NCBI GenBank assembly: GCA_963669435.1 | Contig: OY770025.1 | Span: 3,844,001 to 3,908,000, forward strand | Direction of reading: 5' to 3' | DNA: 64,000 nucleotides | DNA from: CALJFL01 sp963669435 | GTDB taxonomy: Bacteria; Pseudomonadota; Gammaproteobacteria; Pseudomonadales; Halieaceae | Shown: in pieces, positions 1-9,525 of the stretch | How positions within the stretch are numbered: the first letter of the stretch is position 1 | Layout of the letters: every line of letters starts with the position of its first letter | Program-made: the position numbers and the translations under genes | The notes under the pieces: generated by a model | What the model was told of the DNA's origin: nothing | The model's input: the letters and a program-made list of their open reading frames with translations, nothing else | Database searches by the model: none

Positions 1-190
1 TATCACTGCTGTCCATAACGGTTACCGGCATACCTCCTGCGATGTCCACGCCTTTAATCTGGGATCCTGTGACCAATACTTCCTCGAGCAGCGGGGCGGA
101 CTCGTCCTCAACCCCCTGCGCCAGGGCCGCGGTGGTGTGCAGCGCAAGTATTCCCGAAACCGCCATCGCTATTTTGCGTTTTTTGAACAT
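1..190 (-). CDS. TonB-dependent receptor, N-terminal part (cut by window edge)
   Basis: Only the first 63 codons lie in the window; the rest runs off the left edge. Residues 1-25 form a signal peptide (basic MFKKRK start, hydrophobic core, ALAQ cleavage region). It is followed by acidic residues and EEVLVTGSQI, the start of the plug domain typical of TonB-dependent outer-membrane receptors. A GGGAGA ribosome site lies about 7 bases upstream of the ATG. The family imports siderophores, vitamins or glycans with TonB energy; the substrate cannot be told from this fragment. Confidence 0.85.
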   Translation of the reverse strand, partial: MFKKRKIAMAVSGILALHTTAALAQGVEDESAPLLEEVLVTGSQIKGVDIAGGMPVTVMDSSD

Positions 191-540
191 CTTTTATTCT
201 CCCAGCACCAGTATAGATTCCCGACGACTATGACTACGATTGCTATTTGCGTGTTTCGTAAGTGCGTCAGCTTGTGTATCTGGTGCTTGACTCTTCTTAT
301 CACCAGACTCAGGAAGGAGGCTACGCCTGTTCTGTAAACTCCTCATTCGGTGCTGATTTCATCTTGTTGAGTTTTGTAAACAGTACGTTAACAGGCGCAG
401 GTAATGGCCCGGGGCGTATTCAGCCGTGGCTATAATCGCCGCCACACTGGTGCTTTGCCACGATCGGTCTAGAATCAAGTTTCAGAGTATCGTGACTGAT
501 TGGGCATTTGCACCTTACTCGAAATTAGAGCGGGTAAACC
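191..540. other. Intergenic region between divergent TonB receptor and NhaC genes
   Basis: About 350 bases without a supported gene. It must carry the two divergent promoters, and only the receptor's ribosome site is clear. Short open frames inside are not supported. I saw no riboswitch core, terminator or strong operator here. Confidence 0.5.
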
Positions 541-2388
541 TTGAATAAGAATACTGAGAACACGGAACCGCTGGCGCGCCTTGAAGAGGCCGGGATATCT
601 TCAGCGGAACAGCCCGACCTGGTAATGGCCCAGGTACCGTTCCTGCGTCCCCTGTTGAAACCAGCGTTTTGGGTAATTATTTTCAGTCTGCTGGCCGGTC
701 TATATGTGCACAGCAAGGTGGAACCGCAGTGGCGGGAACATCGCACTGCCTACCAGGTATACACCAATGCCCAGGGGCAACTGAGTTATGTGGTGCGGGG
801 GGAGGAAGTTCCGGTCGTCGGCGTTGTCCCCTATGCAGATTCTGTACTGCGCCAACCGGTCCTGGACCAGTTGCAGGGGGGAAGGCCGGCATTCAAGCAA
901 CAATGGGTCGTTGAAACGACCACGGTAGAGGGGGAGAGCACCCAGGTGTATTCCCTGGTGTCCGCCAAGTTTCATTTTGGCGTTTGGTCGTTATTACCCG
1001 CACTGGTGGCGGTCGCTCTCTGCCTGCTGACCAAAGAGCCGCTCAGCGCGCTGCTGGGTGGCATCGTGGTGGGTGGATTCATGCTCGGGCGCTTCGATAT
1101 CACCAACGATATCCTGTTACCCAACCTGGCTACGCCCAGCGCTGCCAGCGTGTTGATGCTGTACCTGTGGCTATTGGGCGGCCTGATGGGTATCTGGTCT
1201 CGCACCGGTGCCGCTCAGGCCTTTGCGGAGTTCATGACCCGGCATTTTGTGCGCGGGCCGCGTTCGGCCAAACTGGTCGCCTGGAGCCTGGGCGTTATCT
1301 TCTTCCAGGGGGGATCGGTGAGCACCGTGTTGGTGGGTACAACGGTGAAACCGCTGGCTGACAAGAACAACATCAGCCATGAGGAACTCGCTTACATTGT
1401 TGATTCCACGGCCTCGCCCATCGCCTCGGTGCTGGCCTTCAATGCCTGGCCCGCCTATATCCAGGCACTGATTTTCGTGCCGGGTGTCGCCTTTTTGGGC
1501 ACGGAGTCCGAGCGAATCGCCTTTTTCTTTGCCAGTGTGCCATTTAGTTTTTATGGCATCCTGGCAGTGCTGGGTACCCTGTTGCTCAGCCTGGATATTG
1601 TCGGCGTTTCTGGCGCGGGGATTCGCAAGGCGCGTGTGCGCGCCCGGGAAACCGGGCAGTTGGATGCGCCGGGCGCGTCCCCCTTAAGTGCCAAGGAGCT
1701 GCACGCCAGCCACGTACCCGATGGTTACACGCCCCATGTACTGGAGTTCATCGTACCCCTGGTGACTCTTATCAGCATCGCCGTGGGTACTTTCATTGTC
1801 AGTGGCATACCGCAGGTAAACTGGGCTTTCGGTTTTGCCTTACTGGTCTCCGTACTCGTTGCCTTATTTAAGGGTATGAGCCTGGGCAATGTGATTGAAG
1901 GCTTTGGTGATGGCTTGAAGGGTGTGGTGCTGGCATCGGTAATCCTGATGCTGGCAATCACGGTGGGCGCAGTGAGTAAAGAGACCGGTGCCGGCATGTA
2001 CATGGTCGAACTGCTGGGCCAGAGTATTCCGTTCTGGTGTCTACCCGTGGCGCTGCAGTTGTTAACTATGGTGACGGCATTTTCTACCGGTACCAGTTGG
2101 GGCACCTACGCGATTGCCTTTCCGCTCGCCTTGCCGCTAGCCTGGGTTGTGGCCCAGAGTCCGGAGGTTTCCAATACCTACCTGTACATGTCTGTTTGCT
2201 TTGCGGCGGTGTTAAATGGCAGCGTCTACGGGGATCAATGTTCGCCGATCTCTGACACCACTATTCTCAGTGCCATGACCACGGGCTGCGACCTGATGGA
2301 TCACGTCAAAACCCAGATTGTGCCGGCGAGTTTTGCCGCGGCAGCAGCCGGTGCCCTGTGGACCGCAACGGTGGTGGTGTTTGCCTGA
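541..2388 (+). CDS. Na+/H+ antiporter, NhaC family
   Basis: A polytopic inner-membrane transporter of 615 residues. Many hydrophobic helices follow a cytoplasmic N-terminus; helix 1 is near residues 40-55, then a periplasmic domain to about residue 145, then the main helix bundle. The C-terminal motif around residues 560-580 (GDQCSPISDTTILSAM) is characteristic of NhaC-type antiporters, which exchange sodium for protons or couple sodium to organic acids. The chosen start is TTG at 541, and no better in-frame ATG precedes the first conserved part. It ends 16 bases from the convergent cupin gene. The periplasmic insertion near residues 60-140 is longer than in classical NhaC. Confidence 0.85.
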   Translation: MNKNTENTEPLARLEEAGISSAEQPDLVMAQVPFLRPLLKPAFWVIIFSLLAGLYVHSKVEPQWREHRTAYQVYTNAQGQLSYVVRGEEVPVVGVVPYADSVLRQPVLDQLQGGRPAFKQQWVVETTTVEGESTQVYSLVSAKFHFGVWSLLPALVAVALCLLTKEPLSALLGGIVVGGFMLGRFDITNDILLPNLATPSAASVLMLYLWLLGGLMGIWSRTGAAQAFAEFMTRHFVRGPRSAKLVAWSLGVIFFQGGSVSTVLVGTTVKPLADKNNISHEELAYIVDSTASPIASVLAFNAWPAYIQALIFVPGVAFLGTESERIAFFFASVPFSFYGILAVLGTLLLSLDIVGVSGAGIRKARVRARETGQLDAPGASPLSAKELHASHVPDGYTPHVLEFIVPLVTLISIAVGTFIVSGIPQVNWAFGFALLVSVLVALFKGMSLGNVIEGFGDGLKGVVLASVILMLAITVGAVSKETGAGMYMVELLGQSIPFWCLPVALQLLTMVTAFSTGTSWGTYAIAFPLALPLAWVVAQSPEVSNTYLYMSVCFAAVLNGSVYGDQCSPISDTTILSAMTTGCDLMDHVKTQIVPASFAAAAAGALWTATVVVFA

Positions 2389-2404
2389 GAGTTTTCGGAG
2401 GTGA

Positions 2405-2752
2405 TTAGCGATCAGTATTTTCCATGACCGCAGTGGCGAAGAAAACCATCAGGGTCATGTCTTCCTCGATTTCAAAGAACGAATGTTCAGTGCTGGCGCT
2501 TACATACAGCAGTGAACCCGGGCCTACCTCACGCTCCTCGTCACCCAGTTGCATGCGCGCCTTACCCGTAAGGACCAGGTAGACCTCATCCTCGTCGTGT
2601 GGCGCCTGCATATCCTTGCTGCCCGCCGCCAGCGAATAAATACCGCAACTGAGCGCGGGTACCTTGAGAAATTCCAGATACTCTGCAGGGTCGCCTTTCA
2701 ACTTCCCCTTGATACTTTCCAGGTCAAAAACCTGCCAGCCCGGATCGGCCAT
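2405..2752 (-). CDS. Cupin-domain protein
   Basis: A small protein of 115 residues made of one beta-barrel cupin domain. The first cupin motif is visible around residues 51-70 (PHDEDEVYLVLTGKARM) and the second around residues 80-92 (GSLLYVSASTEHSF). The histidine and glutamates suggest a bound metal. Such single-domain cupins are dioxygenases, isomerases or sensors; substrate unknown. It lies downstream of ppdK on the same strand, with a gap of about 100 bases, and converges on the antiporter gene. Confidence 0.8.
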   Translation of the reverse strand: MADPGWQVFDLESIKGKLKGDPAEYLEFLKVPALSCGIYSLAAGSKDMQAPHDEDEVYLVLTGKARMQLGDEEREVGPGSLLYVSASTEHSFFEIEEDMTLMVFFATAVMENTDR

Positions 2753-2854
2753 GCGTTCACACCCTCTGCAAGATCGGGTCGGCGACAGGCCAAACCCATA
2801 AGCACAGACAATAACAACAAGCTGCCCCGCTAAACAAGGGCGGCGCCGGCGATG

Positions 2855-5461
2855 TTATCCGGTCAGGTCTTCTCCGACCTTGGCCTGGGCTGCCGCGATG
2901 CGGGCAACAGGTACCCGGTAGGGGCTGCAGGACACATAGTCGAGTCCCAGGTCGTGACAGAACTGAATCGAGCGCGGATCACCACCGTGCTCGCCACATA
3001 TCCCGTACTTGATGCCCTTTTTGCGCTCCCTGGATTCGCGTACGGCCATCTCCATCAGGCGGCCCACGGCGCGCTGGTCGAGGGAGACAAAGGGGTCACT
3101 CTCGATCAACTTCTTGTCCAGGTAATCGGGAATGAATTTGCCGGCATCATCCCTGGAGAAACCGTAGGTCATTTGTGTCAGGTCGTTGGTGCCAAAGCTC
3201 ATGAATTCCACCGCGCCCGCAAGGCGGTCTGCCCCCAGGCATGCGCGCGGTGTTTCCATCATTGTGCCGATGCGATAGGGAATGGAAATCGACTTCTCAC
3301 GCAGCACCTGGTGTATCCCGCGGTCGATGATTTCGTTGATCAAGCGAATCTCCCTGACGTTGACTACCAGAGGGATCATGATTTCGGGGAAGGGTTTCAT
3401 GCCCAGTTCCACCGCCTCAACGGCAGCGCCGATAATGGCCCGCACCTGCATCTCAGTGATTTCTGGGAAGACTACCGACAGCCTGCAGCCGCGGAATCCC
3501 AACATCGGGTTCACCTCGCCTAGATTTTCCGTTGCCTTGCGAATGTCCTCGACCGACTTGTTCAGCTGTTTAGCCAGCGCGACCATGTCCTCTTCGGTAT
3601 GCGGCAGGAATTCGTGCAGTGGTGGGTCGAGCAGGCGCACAGTAACAGGCAGCCCATCCATTTCCTTGAACAGTGCCAGCATGTCCTGGTGCTGGAATGT
3701 GAGCAGACCATCCAGGTAGGTCTGCCGTTCCTCCCGGTTCTCAGCGAGAATCATGCCGCGCATCATCTTGATACGTTCGGTGTCAAAGAACATATGTTCG
3801 GTACGGCACAGGCCAATGCCCTCGGCGCCCAGTTCCCGCGCCTTGGCGGCGTCCTCGGGTGTCTCGGCGTTGGCCCTGACTTTCAGGCGTCGGTGCTTAT
3901 CTGCCCAGGACAGCAGCGTCTGGAAATCTTCACTGGTGCTGGCCTCGGTTTTGGGGATGTCGCCCAGCATGACTTCACCCGCTGTGCCATCCAGGGTGAT
4001 CACGTCGCCGCGCTTGATAACAATGCCCTCATCGGTGGTGGCCGTACCTGCCTCGTAGTTAATGGTCAGCGTGCCGCAGGCGGTGATGGCACACACGCCC
4101 ATGCCACGTGCGACAACAGCCGCGTGCGAAGTCATACCACCTAGCTCGGTCAGGATGCCTTCGGCGACTTTCATGCCGTGGATGTCCTCGGGTGTTGTCT
4201 CTCGACGAACGAGCACCACCTGGCTGCCATCTTTGGCAACCTCGACGGCCTCGTCGGCGGAGAACACCACTTTACCGGTTGCACCACCCGGGCTGGCAGG
4301 CAGTCCAGTGGCGATCACTTCAGTTTTGGCCGCCGGATCTACCATCGGATGCAGAAAGGCTTCGACGTGCTCTGGAGACACACGCATTAGCGCTTCTTTC
4401 TCATTGATCAAGTCTTCGCTCACCATGTCTACGGCAATCTTGATGGAAGCGCGGCCCGTACGTTTACCGCTGCGCGTCTGCAGCATGTAAAACCGACCTT
4501 CCTGCACAGTGAACTCAATGTCCTGCATGTCACGGTAGTGCTTTTCCAGCAGGGCCTGGGTATCGAAGAGCTCCTGGTAAACGCTGGGCAGTCGCTCCTT
4601 GAGCGCGTCAATCGGCTCTGGCGTGCGAATGCCGGCCACCACGTCTTCGCCGGCGGCGTTGAACAGGAACTCCCCAAAGAAGTTTTTCTCGCCGGTAGAC
4701 GGGTTGCGGGTGAAGGCGACACCGGAACCCGAGTCGTCACCGAAGTTCCCAAACACCATCGCCTGCACATTCACCGCAGTCCCGAGGGACTCAGGAATAT
4801 TGTTCATCTCCCGGTAGACGTTCGCCCGCGGCGTGTGCCAGGACAGGAACACGGCTTCCACTGCCAGCTTCAATTGCTCAAACGGGTCCTGGGGAAAGTC
4901 AGTGATGGTCTTGAAGATATCGACAATGGCGCGCCAGTCGTCCGCTTCCATCTCCACGTCGAGTTCCTTACCATGCTGCGCCTTGTACTGGGAAATTTCG
5001 TGCTCGAACTTTTCCCCATCTACCTCCAGTACCACGTCGGCGAACATCTGGATAAAGCGTCGGTAGCTGTCGTATGCAAAGCGCGGGTTATTGGTTTTGC
5101 GCGCCAGGCCTTCGGCGATCTCGTCGTTGAGCCCCAGGTTCAGAATAGTGTTCATCATCCCGGGCATGGACACCGGGGCGCCGGAGCGCACAGAAAACAG
5201 CAGCGGATTCTCCGGGTCGCCGAAGCGCGCGCCCATTTGCTTCTCCACCAGGTCAAGCGCGACCCGGTATTCCTGCTCCAATAAATTCGGTAAACGATTC
5301 CCGCCCTGGAAGAACTCCCGGCAGGTGGGTGTTGTGATGATGAATCCATAGGGAACGGGTAGCCCCAGGTTGGTCATCTCGCAAAGGTTTGCGCCCTTGC
5401 CACCCAGCAGTTCGCGGTCATCTTTACTGCCTTCGTTGAACAGGTAAACACGCTTGGCCAT
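2855..5461 (-). CDS. ppdK: Pyruvate, phosphate dikinase
   Basis: Interconverts pyruvate + ATP + Pi and phosphoenolpyruvate + AMP + PPi, linking glycolysis and gluconeogenesis. The 868-residue length is normal for the bacterial enzyme. The order is N-terminal ATP-grasp nucleotide-binding domain, swivelling phosphohistidine domain with GGMTSHAAVVARG (catalytic His446), and a C-terminal TIM-barrel ending in DYVSCSPYRVPVAR with the catalytic Cys near 845. The gene is transcribed away from an MBL-fold gene. The shared upstream region (5462-5834) carries a striking cluster of TGTAG/CTACA dyads that may control it. Confidence 0.95.
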   Translation of the reverse strand: MAKRVYLFNEGSKDDRELLGGKGANLCEMTNLGLPVPYGFIITTPTCREFFQGGNRLPNLLEQEYRVALDLVEKQMGARFGDPENPLLFSVRSGAPVSMPGMMNTILNLGLNDEIAEGLARKTNNPRFAYDSYRRFIQMFADVVLEVDGEKFEHEISQYKAQHGKELDVEMEADDWRAIVDIFKTITDFPQDPFEQLKLAVEAVFLSWHTPRANVYREMNNIPESLGTAVNVQAMVFGNFGDDSGSGVAFTRNPSTGEKNFFGEFLFNAAGEDVVAGIRTPEPIDALKERLPSVYQELFDTQALLEKHYRDMQDIEFTVQEGRFYMLQTRSGKRTGRASIKIAVDMVSEDLINEKEALMRVSPEHVEAFLHPMVDPAAKTEVIATGLPASPGGATGKVVFSADEAVEVAKDGSQVVLVRRETTPEDIHGMKVAEGILTELGGMTSHAAVVARGMGVCAITACGTLTINYEAGTATTDEGIVIKRGDVITLDGTAGEVMLGDIPKTEASTSEDFQTLLSWADKHRRLKVRANAETPEDAAKARELGAEGIGLCRTEHMFFDTERIKMMRGMILAENREERQTYLDGLLTFQHQDMLALFKEMDGLPVTVRLLDPPLHEFLPHTEEDMVALAKQLNKSVEDIRKATENLGEVNPMLGFRGCRLSVVFPEITEMQVRAIIGAAVEAVELGMKPFPEIMIPLVVNVREIRLINEIIDRGIHQVLREKSISIPYRIGTMMETPRACLGADRLAGAVEFMSFGTNDLTQMTYGFSRDDAGKFIPDYLDKKLIESDPFVSLDQRAVGRLMEMAVRESRERKKGIKYGICGEHGGDPRSIQFCHDLGLDYVSCSPYRVPVARIAAAQAKVGEDLTG

Positions 5462-5583
5462 ACAGTCTCCCCAGAGTTACGCCACAGGTCAGGCTCGAGG
5501 CCCGGAAAAGCCGGCGAGTATACTGGCATCGGCGCGACATAGGGAGCCGGATTGCCGGTAAAAATCCTTTAATTTCAATAGCT

Positions 5584-5664
5584 TGTAGTGTTACTACAAA
5601 ATATCGAGACAAGCGGGTGCTCGCGGCCTACTAAATGTAGCAAAACTACAGGATTTTGTAGTTT
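5584..5664. promoter_or_regulatory. Cluster of TGTAGT/ACTACA dyads (candidate operator region)
   Basis: Three overlapping inverted repeats lie between divergent ppdK and the MBL-fold gene. TGTAGT-gtt-ACTACA is perfect at 5584-5598. TGTAG-caaaa-CTACA is at 5636-5650. AAACTACA-N6-TGTAGTTT is at 5643-5664. The segment ACTACAAAAT at 5593-5602 is also repeated in inverted form at 5653-5662. This looks like a multi-site operator for a dimeric repressor or activator; the cognate regulator is unknown. The remainder of the 5462-5834 gap shows no gene I can support. Confidence 0.6.
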
Positions 5665-5834
5665 GTGTGCGCAACCACGAGACGGCGGTGAATGAATGTG
5701 TTGGTTGCTAACTGTCAGGGCTCGCCTAAAGCCGCCTGCGGTCGAGGACAAGGGCGGGGATGCAACACTGATTCGCTCTGGCGCCTTGCTGGAGCACGGT
5801 CCGCTGTGGCAGCATCTCGCGCTGATCATATTGG

Positions 5835-6803
5835 ATGGAAACCGCTCGAATGGACACAAGTGCGCAGACTTCGCGTTGGCAAGACCTGGGATCCGGTATT
5901 ACCTGCATCGATGCGGAGTATGTGTCGCCGGGTTCGGCGTGCTTTTACCTGCTTGAGCGCGATGGCGAATTCGCGGTTATTGAAACCGGTACTTACCGCA
6001 GTCTGGAATTGCTGCGTCAATGTTTACAGGACAAGGGTATAGCGGATGCGCAGTTGCGCTACGTGATTCCCACCCATGTCCATCTTGATCACGCTGGGGG
6101 CGCGGGCACTTTGATGGCGCATTTTGATAAGGCCCAGTTGTTAGTGCATCCACGCGGGGCGCCACACCTCGTCGATCCTTCACGCCTGGTCGCGAGTTCT
6201 GTGCAGGTCTACGGTGAACAGGCTTTCGCAGAAATGTATGGTGAGATCACCCCGGTGCCCCAGGGCAGAGTGCGGGAAATCGAAGACGGCGCGACGATTG
6301 CGCTGGGGGATTCGATGTTGGAGTTTCGCCACTTGCGCGGCCACGCAGACCATCACTTCTGTATCTGGGATGCTCTTAGCCAGGGTTGGTTCACCGGTGA
6401 CATGTTTGGATCCGGGTACCCGGCGCTGCGCTTTAGCGCGGGTGACTTCGTGATTCCCGCAACCACGCCTACCCAATTTGATCCTGCGCTGTTCCTGTCA
6501 TCTGTCGACGTTCTGGCCGCGTATCAACCCCAGCGCATGTACCTCACTCACTTCGGGGAACTGACCTACAGCAGCCAGGTCAAAGGGCTGCTGTGCCGGC
6601 AGATTGAGCGTTATCGCGACCTTGCCTTACAACATGCTGGCGACCTGGAGGGTATGCTCGCGGCTGTCGAAGCGTGCACGCGTGATGCCCTGGCTTCCCT
6701 GGACCCGCCCGGCGGGGCAGAAGCTTTCATGGACTCCGTGTCGATGGATGTGCAGCTGAATGTGCAGGGATTGGCAGTCTGGGCGGCACGGCAGGCGGCA
6801 TAA
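5835..6803 (+). CDS. MBL-fold metallo-hydrolase
   Basis: Metallo-beta-lactamase-fold hydrolase of 322 residues. The zinc motif THVHLDHAGG (His81, His83, Asp85, His86) is complete. Further metal ligands appear at the HLRGHADHHF segment and at the TGDMFGSGYP aspartate, and a late TH histidine is near residue 237. A C-terminal helical extension of about 80 residues follows. The family includes glyoxalase II-like and flavoprotein-like hydrolases; the substrate is unknown. The start is uncertain: ATG 5835 or ATG 5850 (MDTSAQ), neither with a strong ribosome site. It is divergent from ppdK. Confidence 0.8.
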   Translation: METARMDTSAQTSRWQDLGSGITCIDAEYVSPGSACFYLLERDGEFAVIETGTYRSLELLRQCLQDKGIADAQLRYVIPTHVHLDHAGGAGTLMAHFDKAQLLVHPRGAPHLVDPSRLVASSVQVYGEQAFAEMYGEITPVPQGRVREIEDGATIALGDSMLEFRHLRGHADHHFCIWDALSQGWFTGDMFGSGYPALRFSAGDFVIPATTPTQFDPALFLSSVDVLAAYQPQRMYLTHFGELTYSSQVKGLLCRQIERYRDLALQHAGDLEGMLAAVEACTRDALASLDPPGGAEAFMDSVSMDVQLNVQGLAVWAARQAA

Positions 6804-6861
6804 GCATTCTGACTTTAATGGGGAGTAATGCCGTGCGCATGCGATCCGGACTGGGATACAC

Positions 6862-7584
6862 TTGTTGGACTTCATGTGTAGTTTGCTAAATACATTTCGT
6901 GCTGCCTTTGTGGTTGTTCTTCTCGCGTTGCTTGCTGCCTGTGCCAGTGACAAGCCCAGGAAGGCCCAGCCCATTCCTGTAGGTAACGTCGACATGGTCG
7001 ACTTCACGGGTAACTGGGAGCTGGATTTCAGCAAGAGCGACAATATTCAGGCGCAGTTGAATGCACTCGTACGTGAGCTGCGACGTCAGGCGGAACGCCG
7101 CGCGCAGCGCGGTGGCAATGAGCGGGCCGGCGGCAGTTACGTGGTTGGCAATAGCAATAGCGGCGCGAATATCATCGGCCTGGCGCGCATGGCCGATCTC
7201 ATCACCCAGTCTGCATTACTGGAGATCGAGCAGAGCGAAAACGATATCCGGGTTAAGCGTGAAGAGAATTTTGCCCTGACTTGCGAGTTCTACGACGACA
7301 AGCCCCAGGTCGTGGAAAACCCGCTCGGTACAGAAACTTGCGGCTGGGTTGGTCACCAGTTGATGTTTCGTATCCTGCTGCCGGAGGGGCTGAGCATACA
7401 GCATGTGCTGACGCGCAGCGGGGCAGGGGACCAGATGAGCATCGCTACCACGGTGGTGTCCGACCGTGTTTCCAACCCCTTTACCCTGAACCGTGTCTAT
7501 CGCAAGTTCGAGCCAGCCGAAAGTGGCTTTACCTGTGAAGAAACCCTGACTCGCGGACGCGTATGTACGACCGAGGGTACATGA
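6862..7584 (+). CDS. Hypothetical lipoprotein (first of a pair)
   Basis: I do not recognise the family. Up to 240 residues. The N-terminus has a hydrophobic segment ending in LLAAC, a good lipobox, so the product is likely a membrane-anchored lipoprotein. The mature part begins with a FTGNWELDFSKSDN segment and has an Arg-rich stretch near residues 70-90. TTG 6862 has a GGGA ribosome site five bases upstream; ATG 6874 is an alternative that fits the signal peptide equally. The stop codon overlaps the ATG of the next gene (ATGA), so the two are translationally coupled. Confidence 0.65.
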   Translation: MLDFMCSLLNTFRAAFVVVLLALLAACASDKPRKAQPIPVGNVDMVDFTGNWELDFSKSDNIQAQLNALVRELRRQAERRAQRGGNERAGGSYVVGNSNSGANIIGLARMADLITQSALLEIEQSENDIRVKREENFALTCEFYDDKPQVVENPLGTETCGWVGHQLMFRILLPEGLSIQHVLTRSGAGDQMSIATTVVSDRVSNPFTLNRVYRKFEPAESGFTCEETLTRGRVCTTEGT

Positions 7585-8717
7585 GGGCTTTGCCGTTATT
7601 GTTGCTGCTGTTGCTGAGCGCCTGCGGTGGCTCCACACCGACGGTGCCCGAGCCCAAGCCCGAGCCGATACCGGGTGCGCTCGCCTGGCCGCCACCCGTG
7701 GGTGAGGTGCAACTGGACGCGGCCCAGGATACAACGGGGGTGGTGGCGTTGACAGTCGGCGTGGCGATCTTCGATCCGGGCATTCCCGCCGATGAATCTA
7801 CCCACAGCAAGCTGGGTATATTCCCGGAGATTCGACGGGCAGAAGCCCAGTACATGCCGGTACTGCTGCGCGATGTGTTGGTCGACAGTAATGCCTGGGG
7901 TCCGGTGCGTGTGTTGCCGGAGCCCAATGAAACCACTGAACTACTGGTGACGGGCCGTATCGAGCACTCCGACGGTTTGCGGTTGGTGCTGAAGATCACT
8001 GCCGTCGACGTGACGGGTCGCACCTGGCTGGACCAGTTGTACGTTGACGAGGCGCTGGCTATGGATTACCCCGTGCCCGTTGGCGGCGATCCCTACCTGG
8101 ATCTGTATCGGCAGGTCGCCAATGATCTGTTAGCGGCCCGCAATGCATTGGATGGCGCTACGTTGCGGAAAATCCCCCCGATTGCCCAGCTGCGCTATGC
8201 CGAAACCCTGTCACCAGAGGCGTTTTCAGGTTACCTGGGGCGCGACGAACAGGGGCTGCTGTTGGCCACGCGCCTCCCCGCACAGGATGACCCGATGATG
8301 AACCGGGTGCAGCGCATTCTCAATCAGGAATACCTGTTCATTGATACTGTTGACGAACAGTACCTGACGCTTTCGGAAGAGATGGGCCCCACCTACGATC
8401 TGTGGCGGCAGTATGGACGCGAGCAGGCGCTCTACAAGGAGGATTACCAGCAGCGTTTGGCAACGCGCGAGAGCCAGGGTCGGCGGGGTACTTACCCGGC
8501 CATGCAGCAAACCTATAACGCTTTCAAGTGGACCAAAATTCAGCAGCAGGACCTGTATGACCTGGCGGTGGGCTTTGACAACGAGGTGGCGCCGACGGTG
8601 TTGGAAGCCAGTGGCAGGGTATTCAAGCTGAGCGGGACGCTGGATAGCCAGTATGCCGCCTGGCGAGACATACTGCGGCAGATCTTCGCGCTGGAGACCG
8701 GCCTGCCTAGCCAATGA
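7581..8717 (+). CDS. Hypothetical lipoprotein (second of a pair)
   Basis: About 378 residues, family not recognised. The start ATG 7581 gives an ideal lipoprotein signal (MRALPLLLLLLLSAC) and overlaps the preceding stop by four bases. A Pro-rich linker (PTVPEPKPEPIPG) follows the lipobox. The middle part (FPEIRRAEAQYMPVLL, then a strand-rich VTGRIEHSDG region) resembles periplasmic assembly-type domains, but I cannot name it. An upstream in-frame ATG at 7563 would place a charged extension before the signal and is less likely. Probably acts in the periplasm with the product of the preceding gene. Confidence 0.7.
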   Translation: MRALPLLLLLLLSACGGSTPTVPEPKPEPIPGALAWPPPVGEVQLDAAQDTTGVVALTVGVAIFDPGIPADESTHSKLGIFPEIRRAEAQYMPVLLRDVLVDSNAWGPVRVLPEPNETTELLVTGRIEHSDGLRLVLKITAVDVTGRTWLDQLYVDEALAMDYPVPVGGDPYLDLYRQVANDLLAARNALDGATLRKIPPIAQLRYAETLSPEAFSGYLGRDEQGLLLATRLPAQDDPMMNRVQRILNQEYLFIDTVDEQYLTLSEEMGPTYDLWRQYGREQALYKEDYQQRLATRESQGRRGTYPAMQQTYNAFKWTKIQQQDLYDLAVGFDNEVAPTVLEASGRVFKLSGTLDSQYAAWRDILRQIFALETGLPSQ

Positions 8718-8809
8718 TGGCACCACCGGTGCTGGTGTCGTGGTGTTCCTGGTTTTCTAGTCTCGCGTGAAATTTCTGCATCCCGTCCAGGTTGCGCTAT
8801 GCTGTAGCC

Positions 8810-9517
8810 ATGAGTGAAGAACAGCAATCCACAGAACAGGAATCCCTGTTCAATGCACTGCGCAAGCTGACCGGACAGGTCGCGGGCGGCACCCTCGAAC
8901 TGGCGCGCACCACGGCCACCATGACCGCGATGTTCGGCGAGACCTGGGTGCGCAACACCTTGATGAATACCTTCGAGCCCGAGCGCCTGGAAGCCATGGC
9001 CGATGCCGGGCGCTTTTTGCGAGATGCCCGCGAAACCGCGGGGATGTCGCTCAAGGATCTCGCGGACAGCCTGGGCATGGCGGACAAGTCGCTGCTGGAA
9101 AATGTTGAAAGTGGTGAGACCATCCTGCCCCTGGAGGTCATGCTCCGGGCAGCCGCATTACTCGCCAGGCACGACCCTATCCCCTTTCTGATCAAGTTTA
9201 TGCGCACCTACAACCCCCAACTCGAGCGTACGCTGGAGCAGTGGGGGGTAATGGCATTGCCGAAGAACTTTGAGCGGGAACGCCGGTTTTTGAACATCTA
9301 TCGCCAGCACGATTTTCTGCGTTCGCTGAGCGACGAGGAGCATGAGCGGTTTATCGAATACATGCAGGGGTCCACCAACCTGGTGATAGAGGTGATGGAG
9401 AAGGAAAAGGCGGCCAGGGAAAAGCCCGCCCGCAAACCGCGCCCCAAGAGCAAGCCGAAAGCCAAGCGCAAATCGACTCCCCGCAAGCGACCTGCGTCCA
9501 AAACAAAAAGTTCCTGA
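8810..9517 (+). CDS. Helix-turn-helix (XRE-like) protein with basic C-terminal tail
   Basis: 235 residues. The central segment FLRDARETAGMSLKDLADSL through SLLENVESGETILPL, about residues 68-105, is an XRE-type helix-turn-helix. The last 35 residues are almost all Lys, Arg, Pro and Ser, a DNA- or RNA-binding tail like those of histone H1-like proteins. ATG 8810 is preferred over the upstream TTG at 8792. It ends eight bases before rlmKL, so the two are probably co-transcribed. Role unknown beyond likely nucleic-acid binding. Confidence 0.75.
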   Translation: MSEEQQSTEQESLFNALRKLTGQVAGGTLELARTTATMTAMFGETWVRNTLMNTFEPERLEAMADAGRFLRDARETAGMSLKDLADSLGMADKSLLENVESGETILPLEVMLRAAALLARHDPIPFLIKFMRTYNPQLERTLEQWGVMALPKNFERERRFLNIYRQHDFLRSLSDEEHERFIEYMQGSTNLVIEVMEKEKAAREKPARKPRPKSKPKAKRKSTPRKRPASKTKSS

Positions 9518-9525
9518 GGTAAACC

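Noticed and set aside
2852..3523. 223-codon plus-strand frame over ppdK
   Set aside because: Antisense shadow of the C-terminal barrel of ppdK.
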